From NCBI RefSeq assembly GCF_022605725.1, contig NC_065550.1, forward strand, positions 11,656,001-11,720,000: a DNA stretch of 64,000 nt, read 5' to 3'. The first letter of the stretch is position 1; the number at the start of each line of letters is the position of its first letter. This DNA is from Anthonomus grandis grandis (Eukaryota > Arthropoda > Insecta > Coleoptera > Curculionidae). Shown piece by piece: positions 35,241 through 46,676 of this stretch. Below the pieces are notes generated by a model. That model was given only the letters and a program-made list of their open reading frames with translations. It searched no databases and had not been told where the DNA came from. The position numbers and the translations under genes were made by a program.

Positions 35241-36192
35241 GTGTATAGAATATTTGAGGAAAATTTAAAAAATTTGGGAGGAAGAAAGATCCATATATTA
35301 TTTAGCCAAAACATGATATGATACATTTATGATTGATGTATGATTTCTATTCTCTGGGAATAAAGTCCCTTTTTTGCCATAGTAAGAAAACCATATTTTT
35401 ATTAATAAAACAAGTTTAAAATTTTGTTTTTTACAGCTTACTGCCCCTGTTCGTCCTTCAGTGACACAATAAAGTATATATAATGTAATGCTTTAGTATC
35501 CATATGCTGATGTGCGAGATGAAGTTGGAATCCATGGTGGCAACAGAGAAACTGTTTCCTTCCTTAATGGAAGAAACTGGCAAAGAACAATGGCAAAAAA
35601 ACAGAATTTAAAAAATTGTGTTAACTTTTTGGGCCAGATTCGAAAGAGTGGTTAAATTTATAAAAGTATTTAGTATCCTCACTGTAGTTTTAGGATCCAG
35701 TATACTTAAAATGTGTATAAGATTTTTAGTTTTTAGTATAAGCATTTATTTTTGTTAATTTTTATCTAATCTCTCCTAATATGTATAACTAAATACGAGG
35801 CAAACAAATTAATAAATATTACATTCAGGATGTAAAGTGTGTTTTTTTTTATAAGTAAAACTTGTGTCTTTTTAAACGCATAAAGTATAGATAGCTAGAT
35901 GATTTTTAATGTAAAAGTTTATTTTAAAAAATATACTTCCAATTTTCTGACTACATAATTACTTTTTATCAAAAGAAGTTGGTACTAAATATAGAGATGG
36001 GGGATTTTCATGAGTATATTATTATAATAATGTATCATAATATGTATTAATTAAAAAAAACTATAATAAAGGACATTGAATATGGCAGCCACAATCCCCA
36101 TTAATAATCACCACCATGTAAAAATAATTCAATATTAATTCATCAATAATTCATCAATTCCCAAAAAAAGGAAATATATAAAATTTGAAGAC
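35241..36192. other. No recognisable gene
   Basis: AT-rich sequence after the ITm fragment. No frame with a known motif is seen. Confidence 0.4.
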
Positions 36193-36244
36193 AAACCAAA
36201 ACAGTTTACACTTTTGTGTCAAAAAGTGTAAGCTGTTTTGGTTT
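36193..36244. repeat. Perfect-stem hairpin
   Basis: Arms of 23 bp (36193-36215 and 36222-36244; AAACCAAAACAGYTTACACT) with one mismatch and a six-base loop. It could be the fused ends of a small inverted-repeat element. Confidence 0.8.
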
Positions 36245-36314
36245 GGTTTTAACTATTTAATGCTTTAATCCACAGAATAAATGAGCCTAAGTAATTCGTA
36301 TCACCTATTCTCTG

Positions 36315-37975
36315 ATCAAACTCAAAAATGCTTTATTGTCAATATAAACATAGAAGTTGTAGACAAAGCCAATAGACTGTACATTAAAGGAATAAAAACG
36401 AGAAACTAATTTAAAATAAAATAAAATTATATAAGACATTGAAAAATACTTAAATGCTAATCATTAAAAAATTCACCTAAACTATAGTACGCTTTACTAG
36501 CAAGAAATATTTTCGTCCTTGCACGTAGGCTTTTTTCAGTCTTAAGTTGTCTTATTTCTAGTGGAAGTTTATTAAACAGCTTTCTACCTCCATATATGAT
36601 AGAGCTACGGACAAGTTCAAAATGAGGAATGGGTAGCCTTAACAAATAATTTTGTCGCGTATTATAGTGGCTTCCTAAGTTACTGAATTAAAAAGTGAAT
36701 TTGAACATGAACCCCAAAAGCAAATTCCATATCGAAGGTGCGACTCGATAATCGCGAAGTATGCAGCTCTGGCGATGACGTGCGATGCGATGCAGTTGTG
36801 GCAGATCGTTCACATAAATGAGAAAAAGTAAAGGACCAATTACTGATCCTTGCGGAACACCCACATTTATATTAAGTTCCTTAGAGATACCACCATTAAA
36901 TTTGAGAGCCTGGACACGATTTGATAAGTAGGAACGAAACCACTCAAGGGCAGTTCCTCTGAAACCATAGAGCTCCAGTTTCATCAGCAGCGCTCTGTGA
37001 CTCACGCAGTCAAATGCCTTGGACAAGTCACAGAATACCGCTGCTGCAACTTCACCAACATTCAGTCGGTTGTACAGGTGCTCTAGAAAGCTAAAGATAG
37101 CATCATTTGTGCTCACAGACTCACGAAAGCCAAACTTCTGAAGACTCAATAGGCCAAACCTATTTAAAAATGAAACCATCCTCACCTTAACGAGCCGTTC
37201 CACTATCTTGGCTAAAGTAGGCAATAACGCTATAGGTCTAAAGTTAGAAGGACAGTCGCGATCGCCACCCTTGTAAAGAGGAACAACCATTGCTCTTTTT
37301 AAGCACTCTGGGAAAACTCCAGACATAAATGAAAAGGTAATTGACTCGGCCAAGACTTGCAAAGCAACAAGAGGTAAAACAGAAAATATTTTAAGAGAAA
37401 GCCCATCCCAACCTGATGAACTCTTATTCTTAATATTAACCATTAACTGTTTAAGCTCTTCTACACTTGTGGGGACAAAAAAGAAAGATTCGGCTACTAC
37501 CACATTGCTGAGATAGCTTCTGGGATCTATTTTTTGTTAGAGATTGGCTGCAAGGTTACTAGCAATATCACAGTAGAAGGAATTGAGGACATTGGAATCT
37601 AAGGTACTTGGAATAACCAAGACATTATTTTTGCCCCTAAGCTCATTTAAAATCTTCCAAGACTCTTTTGCTCTGTTGGAGAAATTATTTATCCTTCTTT
37701 GAAAGTAGGTCCACTTAGCCATTCTAATTGAGTTTCTGTAAATCTTGCGGTATCTGTTATAATAATTTAAAAATGTTGCATTGTTCATAGCGTATTTTCT
37801 AATGTAAAAAAGGGAGCACATATTTTTTCCCAGTTACTCGTAAACCCTTAGTATACCAAGGTTTTCTATTTCGTTTCTTAATATTGACAACAGGAAAAGC
37901 AGTGTTAACAGTAGTCCATACATTATTCCAACTTGACATATTGCAAAGCAAAGAGACTTGACTTGTTATAAGGGA
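36315..37975 (-). mobile_element. 5'-truncated non-LTR retrotransposon (LINE), jockey/CR1-like
   Basis: The minus strand carries the region between endonuclease and RT, the front of the RT and the C-terminal tail of a LINE ORF2. Downstream of the stop there is AATAAAGCATTTTTGAGTTT near 36320-36345, a usual 3' end of such elements. The endonuclease and ORF1 are absent. No clear target duplication was seen. Confidence 0.75.
36457..37975 (-). pseudogene. LINE ORF2 remnant (reverse transcriptase without its catalytic centre)
   Basis: From right to left, the linker region contains KKRNRKPWYTKGLR and KESWKILNELRGK. After a stop at 37537 the RT opens with SSSGWDGLSLKIF, FRPIALLPTLAKIVERL, AVFCDLSKAFDCVSHRALL and VGVPQGSVIGPLLFLIYVNDLP. 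Directly after this the sequence jumps to a piece normally found about 150 residues later (in another frame: ESHLRYGICFWG), so the YADD-type box is deleted. A second jump leads to the tail (SSIIYGGRKLFNKLPLEIR, 36645-36457). The remnant is dead. Confidence 0.85.
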
Positions 37976-38710
37976 CTGATGACGCTAAAAACTAAACTTA
38001 TGAAATTAAAATTTTTGGTTAAACTCATTTAACGTACGTAAATTTTATATTTAAATTAAATATTATCTTGCTATCAACTATCCTGAATTTCTAACTTAAT
38101 AAAACTAAACCCAAAAATCCCGACTAATAAAGTTTTAAATACAAATAAATTTTAAGGCCGGACCTGTGCAACTTTTCAAGCTTGAGTGGATGTGACTAAG
38201 GTTCAGGCGTTTAACAAAATAGTACGTGGGCGCATGTAGTCAAATTTTACGAATCAAATGTATAAATTCTTTAAAAAAATGCTTAAAACATTTATTTATT
38301 TAATGAAATTATTAAACATCGCTTAGAATATTACTTTATTCTCTTTCCACATAAAATTTTGCGATTTAGGGTAAAAACACACGAGGCTGTTTGCAAGCGG
38401 TTTGCGCCGCGACGGTTGTCGCGCCGTGGTCGAGCTCAGCGCCTCGTTTATGGGACTTGTGAGCCTTGAAACAGACGGCGACGCCTAATCCCATAAAACG
38501 CGGCGTCCGACGCGCGTACCCTGCTCGATACCATGGGCCGCCGGCACGCCGCTTGGTTTTTATTGCTTTAGCGGCACTACCGCGGCACATCATTTACATA
38601 TCTTCTGTGTTGCAAACCACACGTAGGGTTTTTTGGTGTGTTTTTTTTTTTTGTGCAGTGTTGAAAATTGTTCATTTATTATAGAAAATAGGGAATTCAA
38701 CATATAAAAA

Positions 38711-38850
38711 TTAATTACTGAGGTTCAATTGAGGCCAGCGATTTGGGATTTGCGTGATGATAATTATTCAAACAGAATTAAAAAAAAACAGGCATGGGAA
38801 GAAGTTACTACAGAATTTCTAAGCACAGCTGCTTCTGTTGAGGAAAAAAA
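38711..38850 (+). pseudogene. Fragment of the Harbinger Myb/SANT-like (MADF) protein
   Basis: The frame reads LRPAIWDLRDDNYSNRIKKK and AWEEVTTEFL, the N-terminal signature of MADF/SANT-like DNA-binding proteins that partner Harbinger nucleases. It runs into low-complexity ATAT sequence and is truncated. Confidence 0.7.
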
Positions 38851-38929
38851 AATTATAAGTATTATATGCTATATATTATATGTATATTATATATTATATG
38901 CGATTATATTGATTCGTTATCAAAAGCTT

Positions 38930-39214
38930 TTCTTCCACTGATATGCTATCTCTCATAATAGTATTAGCTTTTGTACATGGCTCTTGGATCAATAAAAGTA
39001 ACTCCTGGTATGATTCCTTTGACATTCTGGTGAAATTTAAACAATTTTCCGGATCTTCACAAATCTCCTTATAGATGGTATTGAAATATCCCTTCTCGTT
39101 TCTTTCCATAACTATGGGATGTATCCATAGCTTACGTTTCGTTCTATTTTTTTTTTGGTTTTTTGCGTAATGCCAGTGCCGATGCCGCCAACAAAAATAA
39201 AAAATCATCTTCAC
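38930..39214 (-). pseudogene. Fragment of the Harbinger nuclease (HARBI1-like), N-terminus only
   Basis: KRKLWIHPIVMERNEKGYFN, EDPENCLNFTRMSKESYQEL and MRDSISVEEKLLIT match the N-terminal region of HARBI1-like nucleases. The DDE catalytic part is missing because the element is internally deleted. Confidence 0.75.
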
Positions 39215-39411
39215 TGTCAGAGTTCATTTTGCTCACGATAAATAAAAAACTGTGAACTGTACGCAAAGCTTGGCAACATCAAACTGATCTTGTAATTTTT
39301 CGTGCCGTTCGTAGTTGCGAAAGCCGTCGCGTGTGTTTTAAGTCGAGCGGCGGTCCACCGGCCGCCGTCGCGGCGCAAACCGCTTGCAAACAGCCTCGTG
39401 TGTTTTTACCC

Positions 39412-40930
39412 TTAAACATGCATTTCATGTGACAATACAAGCAACACCGGCACACGGACTATTTGCGGTACATCAAAGATTCTAATAGATCTCTGAACTG
39501 AACTATACAATACGCGAAGCGTATTGTAAGAACGCACCGGAAAAAAATGGTGGAGGTTCCGACTTGCGACACATAAACGCTAATAACTTTTGTTCTATGG
39601 TGAATTTTTTTTCTGGTTTTCACTGTTTTATGTGGGAAGGTTGAGGCTACAAGATGATGTAAATTTTTTTTGGCCACGTCAAAAAACTGCTTTTTTCGCG
39701 AAAACAGTCGGTGCAGCAGTTTGTGGAAAACTGACTAAGCCGAATTTTATGAAACTCATTGACATCAAAGACCTCTACGGAAACCTGCTCCCAAAGGGCG
39801 CTTTTTAAGATAAACCCCTTAGAAGTCGGATTTTTCTGTGAATGAATTTTAAACTTTTTGCGCGGTACCTTGCAGACTTAAACGGTTGTGGGGCCTAAAC
39901 GGTAAAGTTCCCGACAATGCGGACAAAACAGCCCTTTTCTACGTAAATGTAGCTTTCTTTTTTTGTAAAAACAATTTTTTTCAAAAACAAACTCCTTCCG
40001 AGATACACGAGCTCAAACTTAAAATTTTGTTTTTCAAAAAAAAAAAGCAAATTTTTTGAGAAATTATTTTTTTTCTATTTCTAAAAAATTTTTTTAATTT
40101 TTTTTGTTTACATCATTTGAAAGCCTAATCCTTTAGGATTAAATAGAGGTATTAATCATGGCCCTACCTATTATACAGGGTGAGCTGTGTTAACAAATAT
40201 GAACCCCTGTTTGAGCCTTTGTTTGACCGTTTTTTTCTATTTTTCTTAATAACTCTTTAATGGTGGCACCTAAAAATTTCAAACTTTCAGCGTTTTAAGA
40301 ACTTTTTAAAAGCTATTTTTCGACATAGTCTACAGTCTTCTACGTAGAGCAGTTTTTGCTCTACACCTTTTTTTAACTTTGACGCTTTATACCGGCAGAC
40401 CTATGACACCTACGAAAACCATTTTTTTTCTGAAATCACCGGACACTATCTGGCTATAATCCACTAAAAACCGTTTTTCTTCAAATGTTACCATTTTTCC
40501 GCAACAAGCTGTTATTTAAGAAAAACCCCAAAAAATAAGCCGTTCCAATCAACCAGTCATACCGTCGACACCACGGCAGCCAACGCATGGTACAATATAG
40601 TTGGCGGTCCAGCACCAAATAGACCCAATGTAAAAGCATACGGACGACGTCACTATCGAGTCGCACATGGCCAGATGACGTAACCGCGGGGTTTTGTATT
40701 GTGGCGGCAAATTCGGCCCGTTTGCGCTACGAGTTAGAGTAGGAAAAGCGGTTTGAGAGAAGGATGGAGGATGTCTGGCAACAATTAAAAACGCGTCGTG
40801 TTCGTCTCGTGACGTCATGAATTATTTTATTAATGAATATTATTAGTATTATGATGGGGACAATTTTACGCGGTTTCTTGATAAATTACTAGGATAAATA
40901 AAATGAATATAAATATTAATAAATATATAT
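39412..40930. other. No recognisable gene
   Basis: Contains the inverted partner (about 39466-39506) of 33868-33909, directly followed by ATACGCGAAGCGTATTGTAA, and homopolymer-rich text. A less AT-rich block at 40500-40820 has short frames without known motifs. Confidence 0.4.
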
Positions 40931-40934
40931 TTGA

Positions 40935-41395
40935 AATATACAGAGGGTATTGATATTATGGAACATTTATGAGGATAATCATAGTATATAAATAGAATTA
41001 TACGGAGGGTTTTAAGGTTGAGTGCATAAATAAGGAAAATATTATTTGTCTTAATAGTAATCGGAATATATCGGGGGTTTTAAGTTTTTATGGCATTTGT
41101 AAGGAAAATAATATTTATAATAATAGTAATATTAATCTACAGGGTGTTTTAAAGTTTAAGTGCAATAATAAGAAGAATATTATTTATAATAAAAGTAATA
41201 TTAATCTTCAACATGTGTTAAGGTTTTAGTGCTTTCATAAGGAAAATATTATTTATAATTATAGTAATCGTATTATAAAAGGTGTTTTAAGGTTTAAGGA
41301 CATTTACAAGAAAGATAATATTTATAATAATTGTAAAAGCAGCATAAAAGTTATGACAAGGTATAAATACCTGGAAAAAAATAATAGTAATAATA
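40935..41395 (+). repeat. Degenerate tandem repeat, unit about 68 bp
   Basis: About seven units share GGGTGTTTTAAGGTTTAAGTG, CATTTATAAGGAAAATATTA and TTTATAATAATAGTAAT. Anchors lie near 40944, 41007, 41073, 41141, 41211, 41281 and 41349, so the period is 63-70 bp. Confidence 0.8.
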
Positions 41396-41499
41396 GTTTT
41401 ATTTTAGTGGGGGTTGCTAAATTGGTAATAAATTTATATTAATAGTTTATCAATTTAGAAAAAAAAGACATTGATGCGGTGTCAAAAAAGGTGTATTTT

Positions 41500-42625
41500 T
41501 TGTATTATTTTACTATATTACTGATATCACGGCTTTTATAGCTTCAATTCAATAAGTTGATAAATTTTTTATGCGTTTTTTTCCTTTAATTTTTTTAAAT
41601 TTTATTATTATTGCCTTTTAAAATAAAAATAAAAAAAACAAGAAATAAACCACTTTTTCCTATCCTAATACATTGCTTCCTTATGGGACCTGATCTTTCT
41701 CTTTAGATTGTGACACTCGTATGAATCGTGGAAAAATTTGTCATAAAGCTTTTTTACTAGTTTTTGAATGGTCTTTAACCAGAAGAAAGAAATTTTGAAT
41801 TCGGAGCATATTTTGAAAAAATTGTCATTTTGACCCCGGATTTTGTTCGAAAATCGAAAATTGCAAAGAAATAGGTTTTCTGTTGATTTTAGAGTCAAAT
41901 TGGTAATAACCTTTTTTAAAGGTACTCTGAAGTAGTGCAGGATAGAAAAATAAAAAATTGACATTTTCCCATAGGGCTCTTGATAATTCGATATTTATGT
42001 TACAGTTTTTTTCAGTTTTCTCCGATTCTATAATAGCTAGAACCGATTTATTTTGACATGCGGATACCTCTTAATATACCCAAGAACTTTTATTTAATAC
42101 AAAAAAATGTCAGAGTTATAGTTTATTTATAAAAAAATAAAAACCATTTTTTCGAAAATTTTCGTGAGTATACGCTTTCGATTTTCAACAAAAAAATATT
42201 TTTTTTTTCTTGGGTTTTTTTTGGTGAAAATTGCCAGTTTAGGGCTAACATTAAAATTTGTCAATAATCATTAAAAAAAAAAATTGTACCGTGGGAAAAA
42301 ACCAGTTTTCTTTTGTTTTTTCCACATTTTTACTAATATCTCGGCTTCTATAGCTTCGATTGAATTCGTTAATAGTTTCTTTTATTACTAATTCTTTTTC
42401 TGTTAATTTTTTTCATATTTTATTACAATTGATTTTCAAAATAAAAAAAATCGACATAAAATTGTCTTATCCCAATCCCCTAATGAATAGGACCCTCTTT
42501 TCCCTTTATCTTGTGGCACGGATAAATCGTGGAAAATTTACTTATTAAACTTTTCTACTAAGTTTTGAATGGTCTTTAAGGTGAAAAAATAAGTTTTGAA
42601 TTTGAAGCATAATTTGAAAACGCAA
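41500..42625 (+). repeat. Two diverged direct copies of an AT-rich repeat
   Basis: ATCACGGCTTTTATAGCTTC near 41525 recurs as ATCTCGGCTTCTATAGCTTC near 42340. CTCTTTAGATTGTGACACTC/AATCGTGGAAAA near 41700-41735 recurs near 42500-42535, and TTTTGAATGGTCTTTAA recurs in both. The copies are about 815 bp apart. No coding frame is conserved between them. Confidence 0.6.
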
Positions 42626-43157
42626 ATGAAATTACTTTAAAAACAGCGATTATCTGCATACTTTGGTGAATATGCCATAACGTTCACCAGTACGAGAGTG
42701 AATTAATTGATCAGTCTGTTTCAGCATATATATTAATTATTAAATACATTATATACTAAAAATATTAATTAACATTAATATTTTTAGCATATTTTCTTTT
42801 TCTTGGATGGCCTTTTTAATAGAAAGGTTTACTTTACTTACACTCATGAGACATAAACTTTTTTGGTCTTGGTTTAATCTGGCTTCTTAGGGCAAAGCCT
42901 ATTCCCTTCACCAAAAATGTAGGAAATAGAGAAAATAATATTGTCATTTGCCAATAACAACCTTTATTCTCCTTAATGTTTTTAGGCTCTAATGTTACAT
43001 AACATACAATTATGATATTACATGTGTGTCTATATTATGTGTTATGCTTTAATACATGTTCTCCTTATCTTAATAAAATTTTTTATATATGTACATATAA
43101 TTTCTGCGTATTCTATGTGAACGATACAATTATTATTTAAATAATGTATAAAACTAA

Positions 43158-43604
43158 TTAACTTAATAAGGTTACAAAATATTTATTACATGTCAAACCT
43201 GTATACAACCGAACTTTGTTATGAATATTTTTTATATGCTCATATGAAAAACTTAATTTGCAAAACTTAATAAGCAAAATGAATTTCGGCTCTGCTGTTG
43301 GTGCAAAATTGAAATCATGTCTCTTACTGGAATTTGACATGGGCTCACCTTCTACCAAATCGTTGACAGTTTCTCTGTTTGAAGTACCATGCTTCAAAGA
43401 AGTGGACAAACTTGTACTGGGTATAGATAAGTTTGTACTAAGCAATTCTGTATTTACCTTGAAAAAAATCAAGCTTCGGAATAAATAAAGATAAGTTGAA
43501 AGTATAGACCTACCTAGGTTTCTGACAATTTCTTTATTTTCTCCTTGGTTAACCTTTTTTAAGTTCCTTGGTTGCAAATGCATGTGGAAAAGTAGTGAGG
43601 CCAT
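43158..43604 (-). CDS. Unassigned open frame, 148 codons
   Basis: A minus-strand frame with a Ser/Thr-rich middle (LSTNLSIPSTSLSTSLKHGT) and no domain I recognise. GTAGGT...TTTTTTCAAG inside it resembles a 56-bp intron, but removing it breaks the frame. It lies immediately beside errantivirus 2 and may be chance or a decayed gene. Confidence 0.2.
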   Translation of the reverse strand: MASLLFHMHLQPRNLKKVNQGENKEIVRNLGRSILSTYLYLFRSLIFFKVNTELLSTNLSIPSTSLSTSLKHGTSNRETVNDLVEGEPMSNSSKRHDFNFAPTAEPKFILLIKFCKLSFSYEHIKNIHNKVRLYTGLTCNKYFVTLLS

Positions 43605-43654
43605 TCATTGTATTTTTGTCAATATTATATTAATTACATACCAATGCATGGACT

Positions 43655-43884
43655 AATTTTATTTAATAAATCGCAACTCGTGTTTTTAATAATTAATTTA
43701 TTAAACACAAGAATACAATTTATGTTACAATGTTGCAAAGCTTTAAATTACTTATGACTGCGCTAAGATGACTAACTGCTCCTCTTTCACATCCTCTATA
43801 TATATATACTTCTAAATGCTGAATAAGCTGTGACAATTATTATCTTAAACTAAACATATATTAAGCATAAGTGGCCATATAATT
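43655..43884 (-). repeat. Errantivirus 2 3' LTR
   Basis: 230 bp, reading AATTTTATTTAATAAATCGC...GGCCATATAATT on the plus strand. Confidence 0.95.
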
Positions 43885-43896
43885 CCTCCCTTCTTT
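43885..43896 (-). promoter_or_regulatory. Errantivirus 2 polypurine tract
   Basis: Minus strand AAAGAAGGGAGG abuts the 3' LTR. Confidence 0.8.
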
Positions 43897-45515
43897 AGGT
43901 CTGAGAAAATTGGGGATTTTCGAGGGGTTTCAACTCTACGTCCACTTTTACAGTTTCTGTTTTATATTTTTTATAGAAATACATACTTATGACTAACGCA
44001 AGCATAATAACAATGATAATTAACAGAGTAATCGATAATCCGGAATTTATACTATCGAAGTGCTGTAAAGGATGAACTACCAATTTTTGAGCGTTGTCCA
44101 AATCTTCTTTAATATTTTCAAGATTTATTTCTTTTAAGTCTAAAGGTTCGATATTTTGAACTAATCGCTCATCGATATTAATTGAAGGAAGTTTTAGTCT
44201 TAGATTGATTGTCTCTGGTCTTTGTGAGTCAAAAATTTTATCATCTATTTTTACTTTACAATCTGAGGGTATAAGTAGGGTTGGTTTACTTATAGTTTTC
44301 GATACTGTATTGACTGGGACATTCAAAATAGATGTTCTTCTCAGAACTCGGAATTACTATGATTGAATTATCATTTAACTGTATAGCAGACGTCTCTTTG
44401 TACTTAATAGGTATCATAGGACAATGATTGGTTAAGTTAATAGTGTGAACAATGCAAGGTTCGTTTTGATTAAGCAAATTATTAGGACATAAAAACATGC
44501 CTTCTATTTTAAAGCAGGTTTTTCTTAAATTATAAAAATTATTATTAGATTTTAACAAATAGGGGTTATTAATAGTGATTAATTGATTATTTACAGGAAT
44601 TGGGTATATATGATAAAGCATGTAAGGTTTTTCCGATATTAGTGGAATGGCTACGTAAAATATAATTAAATTGTCTCTAATTGTTACGTCTGCATGTGCA
44701 ATTTCATAGTATTTGATTATATTGTCAAAAGGTATCCGGTTTTTAGGGTCAATGTTCAAGATAATCGTTTTAAGCTCTTGATATTTAAAAATGCTGTGAT
44801 GCATTATATTTATCTCAGCGAAATTAATTGCGGTTTGCACGTTCGTATAGATTTCATGTAGCACACGAAGGTTGTTTTCTAAATTGTCAAGTAGCAAAAT
44901 AAAATAAGAAGTTATGGTTATAGACTGGGTCATTTGTTTTAAGTCAGTGACCTGGGTCAATAATACTTCTTGGTTATTTTTAATATTGCTTAGTTGGGTG
45001 TCTATGTCTCTCGTCAAGTTTTTAACGATTGTCGGGGTAAGGGAAAGGTCATGATGCAAGGTATTTTGGTTATCTTGCAATGTCTTTATATACGTATCAT
45101 AACGTTCTTGATCGCTATCATCTAAAGTGCCAAATAAAAACTTTTGAGTTTTTCCTATGAAATTAAATAATCCTCTTTTGACTCTATTTTGAGGGGTAGA
45201 ATAATGTTCAATAAAAGATTCTATCGATTTTACTTGTTCAAATAGATTTTGAATTCTTGTTATCAATAGCTTATATAAGGGAAAGTAAGGGGTAACATTA
45301 GTTTTTCCGAGGGTGATATTAGTTTGTAAAAGGGTTGTTTTTGTAATGTTTAGACAGTCTTTTATGTTGGTTAAATTAACATGATAATATACATGATGGT
45401 AATTTGTTATGATATAACTAATTCCTTGGTACACTGGTAGCAAAGGATTCGTTAATTCTTCAATCTTATATTTGGCATTGACTATTAGCGGAAGTAGAAG
45501 AATGATTAGCTTCAT
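43895..45515 (-). pseudogene. env: Errantivirus 2 env (baculovirus F-like fusion glycoprotein)
   Basis: Starts at an ATG at 45515 with a clear signal peptide (MKLIILLLPLIVNA). Several N-glycosylation sequons follow (NLT, NIT). The furin-type site RVKR is at about residue 112-115, followed by the hydrophobic GLFNFIGKTQKFLFGTL and the DDSDQERYD block of the F-protein family. A helical region and a Cys-containing domain follow (CFKIEGMFLC, NHCPM). At 44286-44326 one frameshift separates the ectodomain from a second frame. That frame holds the single membrane-spanning segment (SITLLIIIVIMLALVISMYF) and a basic cytoplasmic tail. Apart from that shift the gene is nearly complete. Confidence 0.9.
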
Positions 45516-45781
45516 GGTTCTTGTTCCTGAAAATTATGATCGTCTTTTAATATTCTTGGGATGTCGCTGATTTCTAAACTTAGTTTTCTTATATTTAGGT
45601 TCTAGTTTTGAGGCTAGTTTTCGCGGTGTACTTATAAGTTGTGTAGTAGCTTCAGGTATTTCGGGGTCATTTTCTCGTTCTTTATCTAGTTTTGCGAAAA
45701 TATTTGCCTTTTTTTGCGTTTAATTTTGATGTTATGTTTTCATTGAGTTCTTTAAATATTTGTGCTAGTTCAAAAACATAA

Positions 45782-46676
45782 TCAGTTTGCATTTGGTTTA
45801 AATTTTTTTTCAAAATTTAATTGGTAATTTAAATTGCCTTTTAAGATTTGAAATGGGGTATATTCATGTGATGAATGAATACTGTTATTATAGTTTAAAA
45901 TAGCTATGTCTATTAATTCTTGAATAGTTTTACTACGATGATCGTTTCTAAGGGCAATAAGGCTTTCTTGAAGAGTTGAATGAAATCTTTCTATTGGGGA
46001 ATTTGAATTTGGGTTGTATGGGGTTATAAAATGTAATTCTATTTGGTAGGTTTTACAGAGGTCTTGTACTAAATTACTTTTAAAGGACTTAGCATTGTCG
46101 GTGGTAATCTTGGAAGGTGTACCATGATGAGAAAAGAATTTAATCAAATTCTGACAGATTTCTATTGAGGTTTCATGTACAGGGTAGGCAGTAGCAAATT
46201 TTGAGAAATTGTCTATCAAGGTTAAATACTTTTGACCTGAAATTGAATATATGTCCATATATATACGTTCAAGGGGTCTCGATCCAGTTGGGGTCGGTTT
46301 ATATACAACTTTGTATGGGTGTCGATCATACTTTGTTTTTTGACATGTTTCACAAGTATTTACATAGTCTATAACGTCTCTTTCCAGGCTCGGCCAGTAA
46401 TAACGTTGTTTAATATTTTTTATGTTTTCCGTCATTCCTCTGTGCGATGTTTTCGTGGTATGATATCTTTCTATAATTTCTTTTCTTTCATCTACGTTTA
46501 AAACGTCTTTAAGGAGTGTGTTTTAAATAACAAGTTTGTATGCGTTATTTTTAAATGTTTCTTGAAAAATTCTTAAAATTAGGGGTTCTAATTCCTTATT
46601 TTGAAAATATAGGCAATATGTATCTGGTGGTAGATAATCCTTAAAGAGTGATTGTATATCAAAAGTTAAGGGGTCT
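45782..46676 (-). pseudogene. pol: Errantivirus 2 integrase
   Basis: The zinc-binding part is read in pieces (ERYHTTKTSHRGMTE, then CETCQKTKY), with a stop near 46529. The catalytic core is open from 46435: YMDIYS for the first Asp, KITTDNAKSF for the second, SPIERFHSTL for the Glu. The C-terminal domain beyond 45782 is frameshifted down to about 45540. Confidence 0.9.

Larger units (their letters stand above)
38369..39411. mobile_element. Non-autonomous PIF/Harbinger transposon
   Basis: Termini of 47 bp (38369-38415 and 39365-39411) are perfect inverted repeats beginning GGGTAAAAACACACGAGGCT. TTA flanks both sides, the TWA-type target of Harbinger elements. The 1043-bp element keeps pieces of both proteins encoded by full-length Harbingers, pointing towards each other, with the middle deleted. 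Confidence 0.9.

Noticed and set aside
38366..38684. Overlapping short frames in the GC-rich block
   Set aside because: They are translations of the Harbinger terminal and subterminal repeats, not genes.
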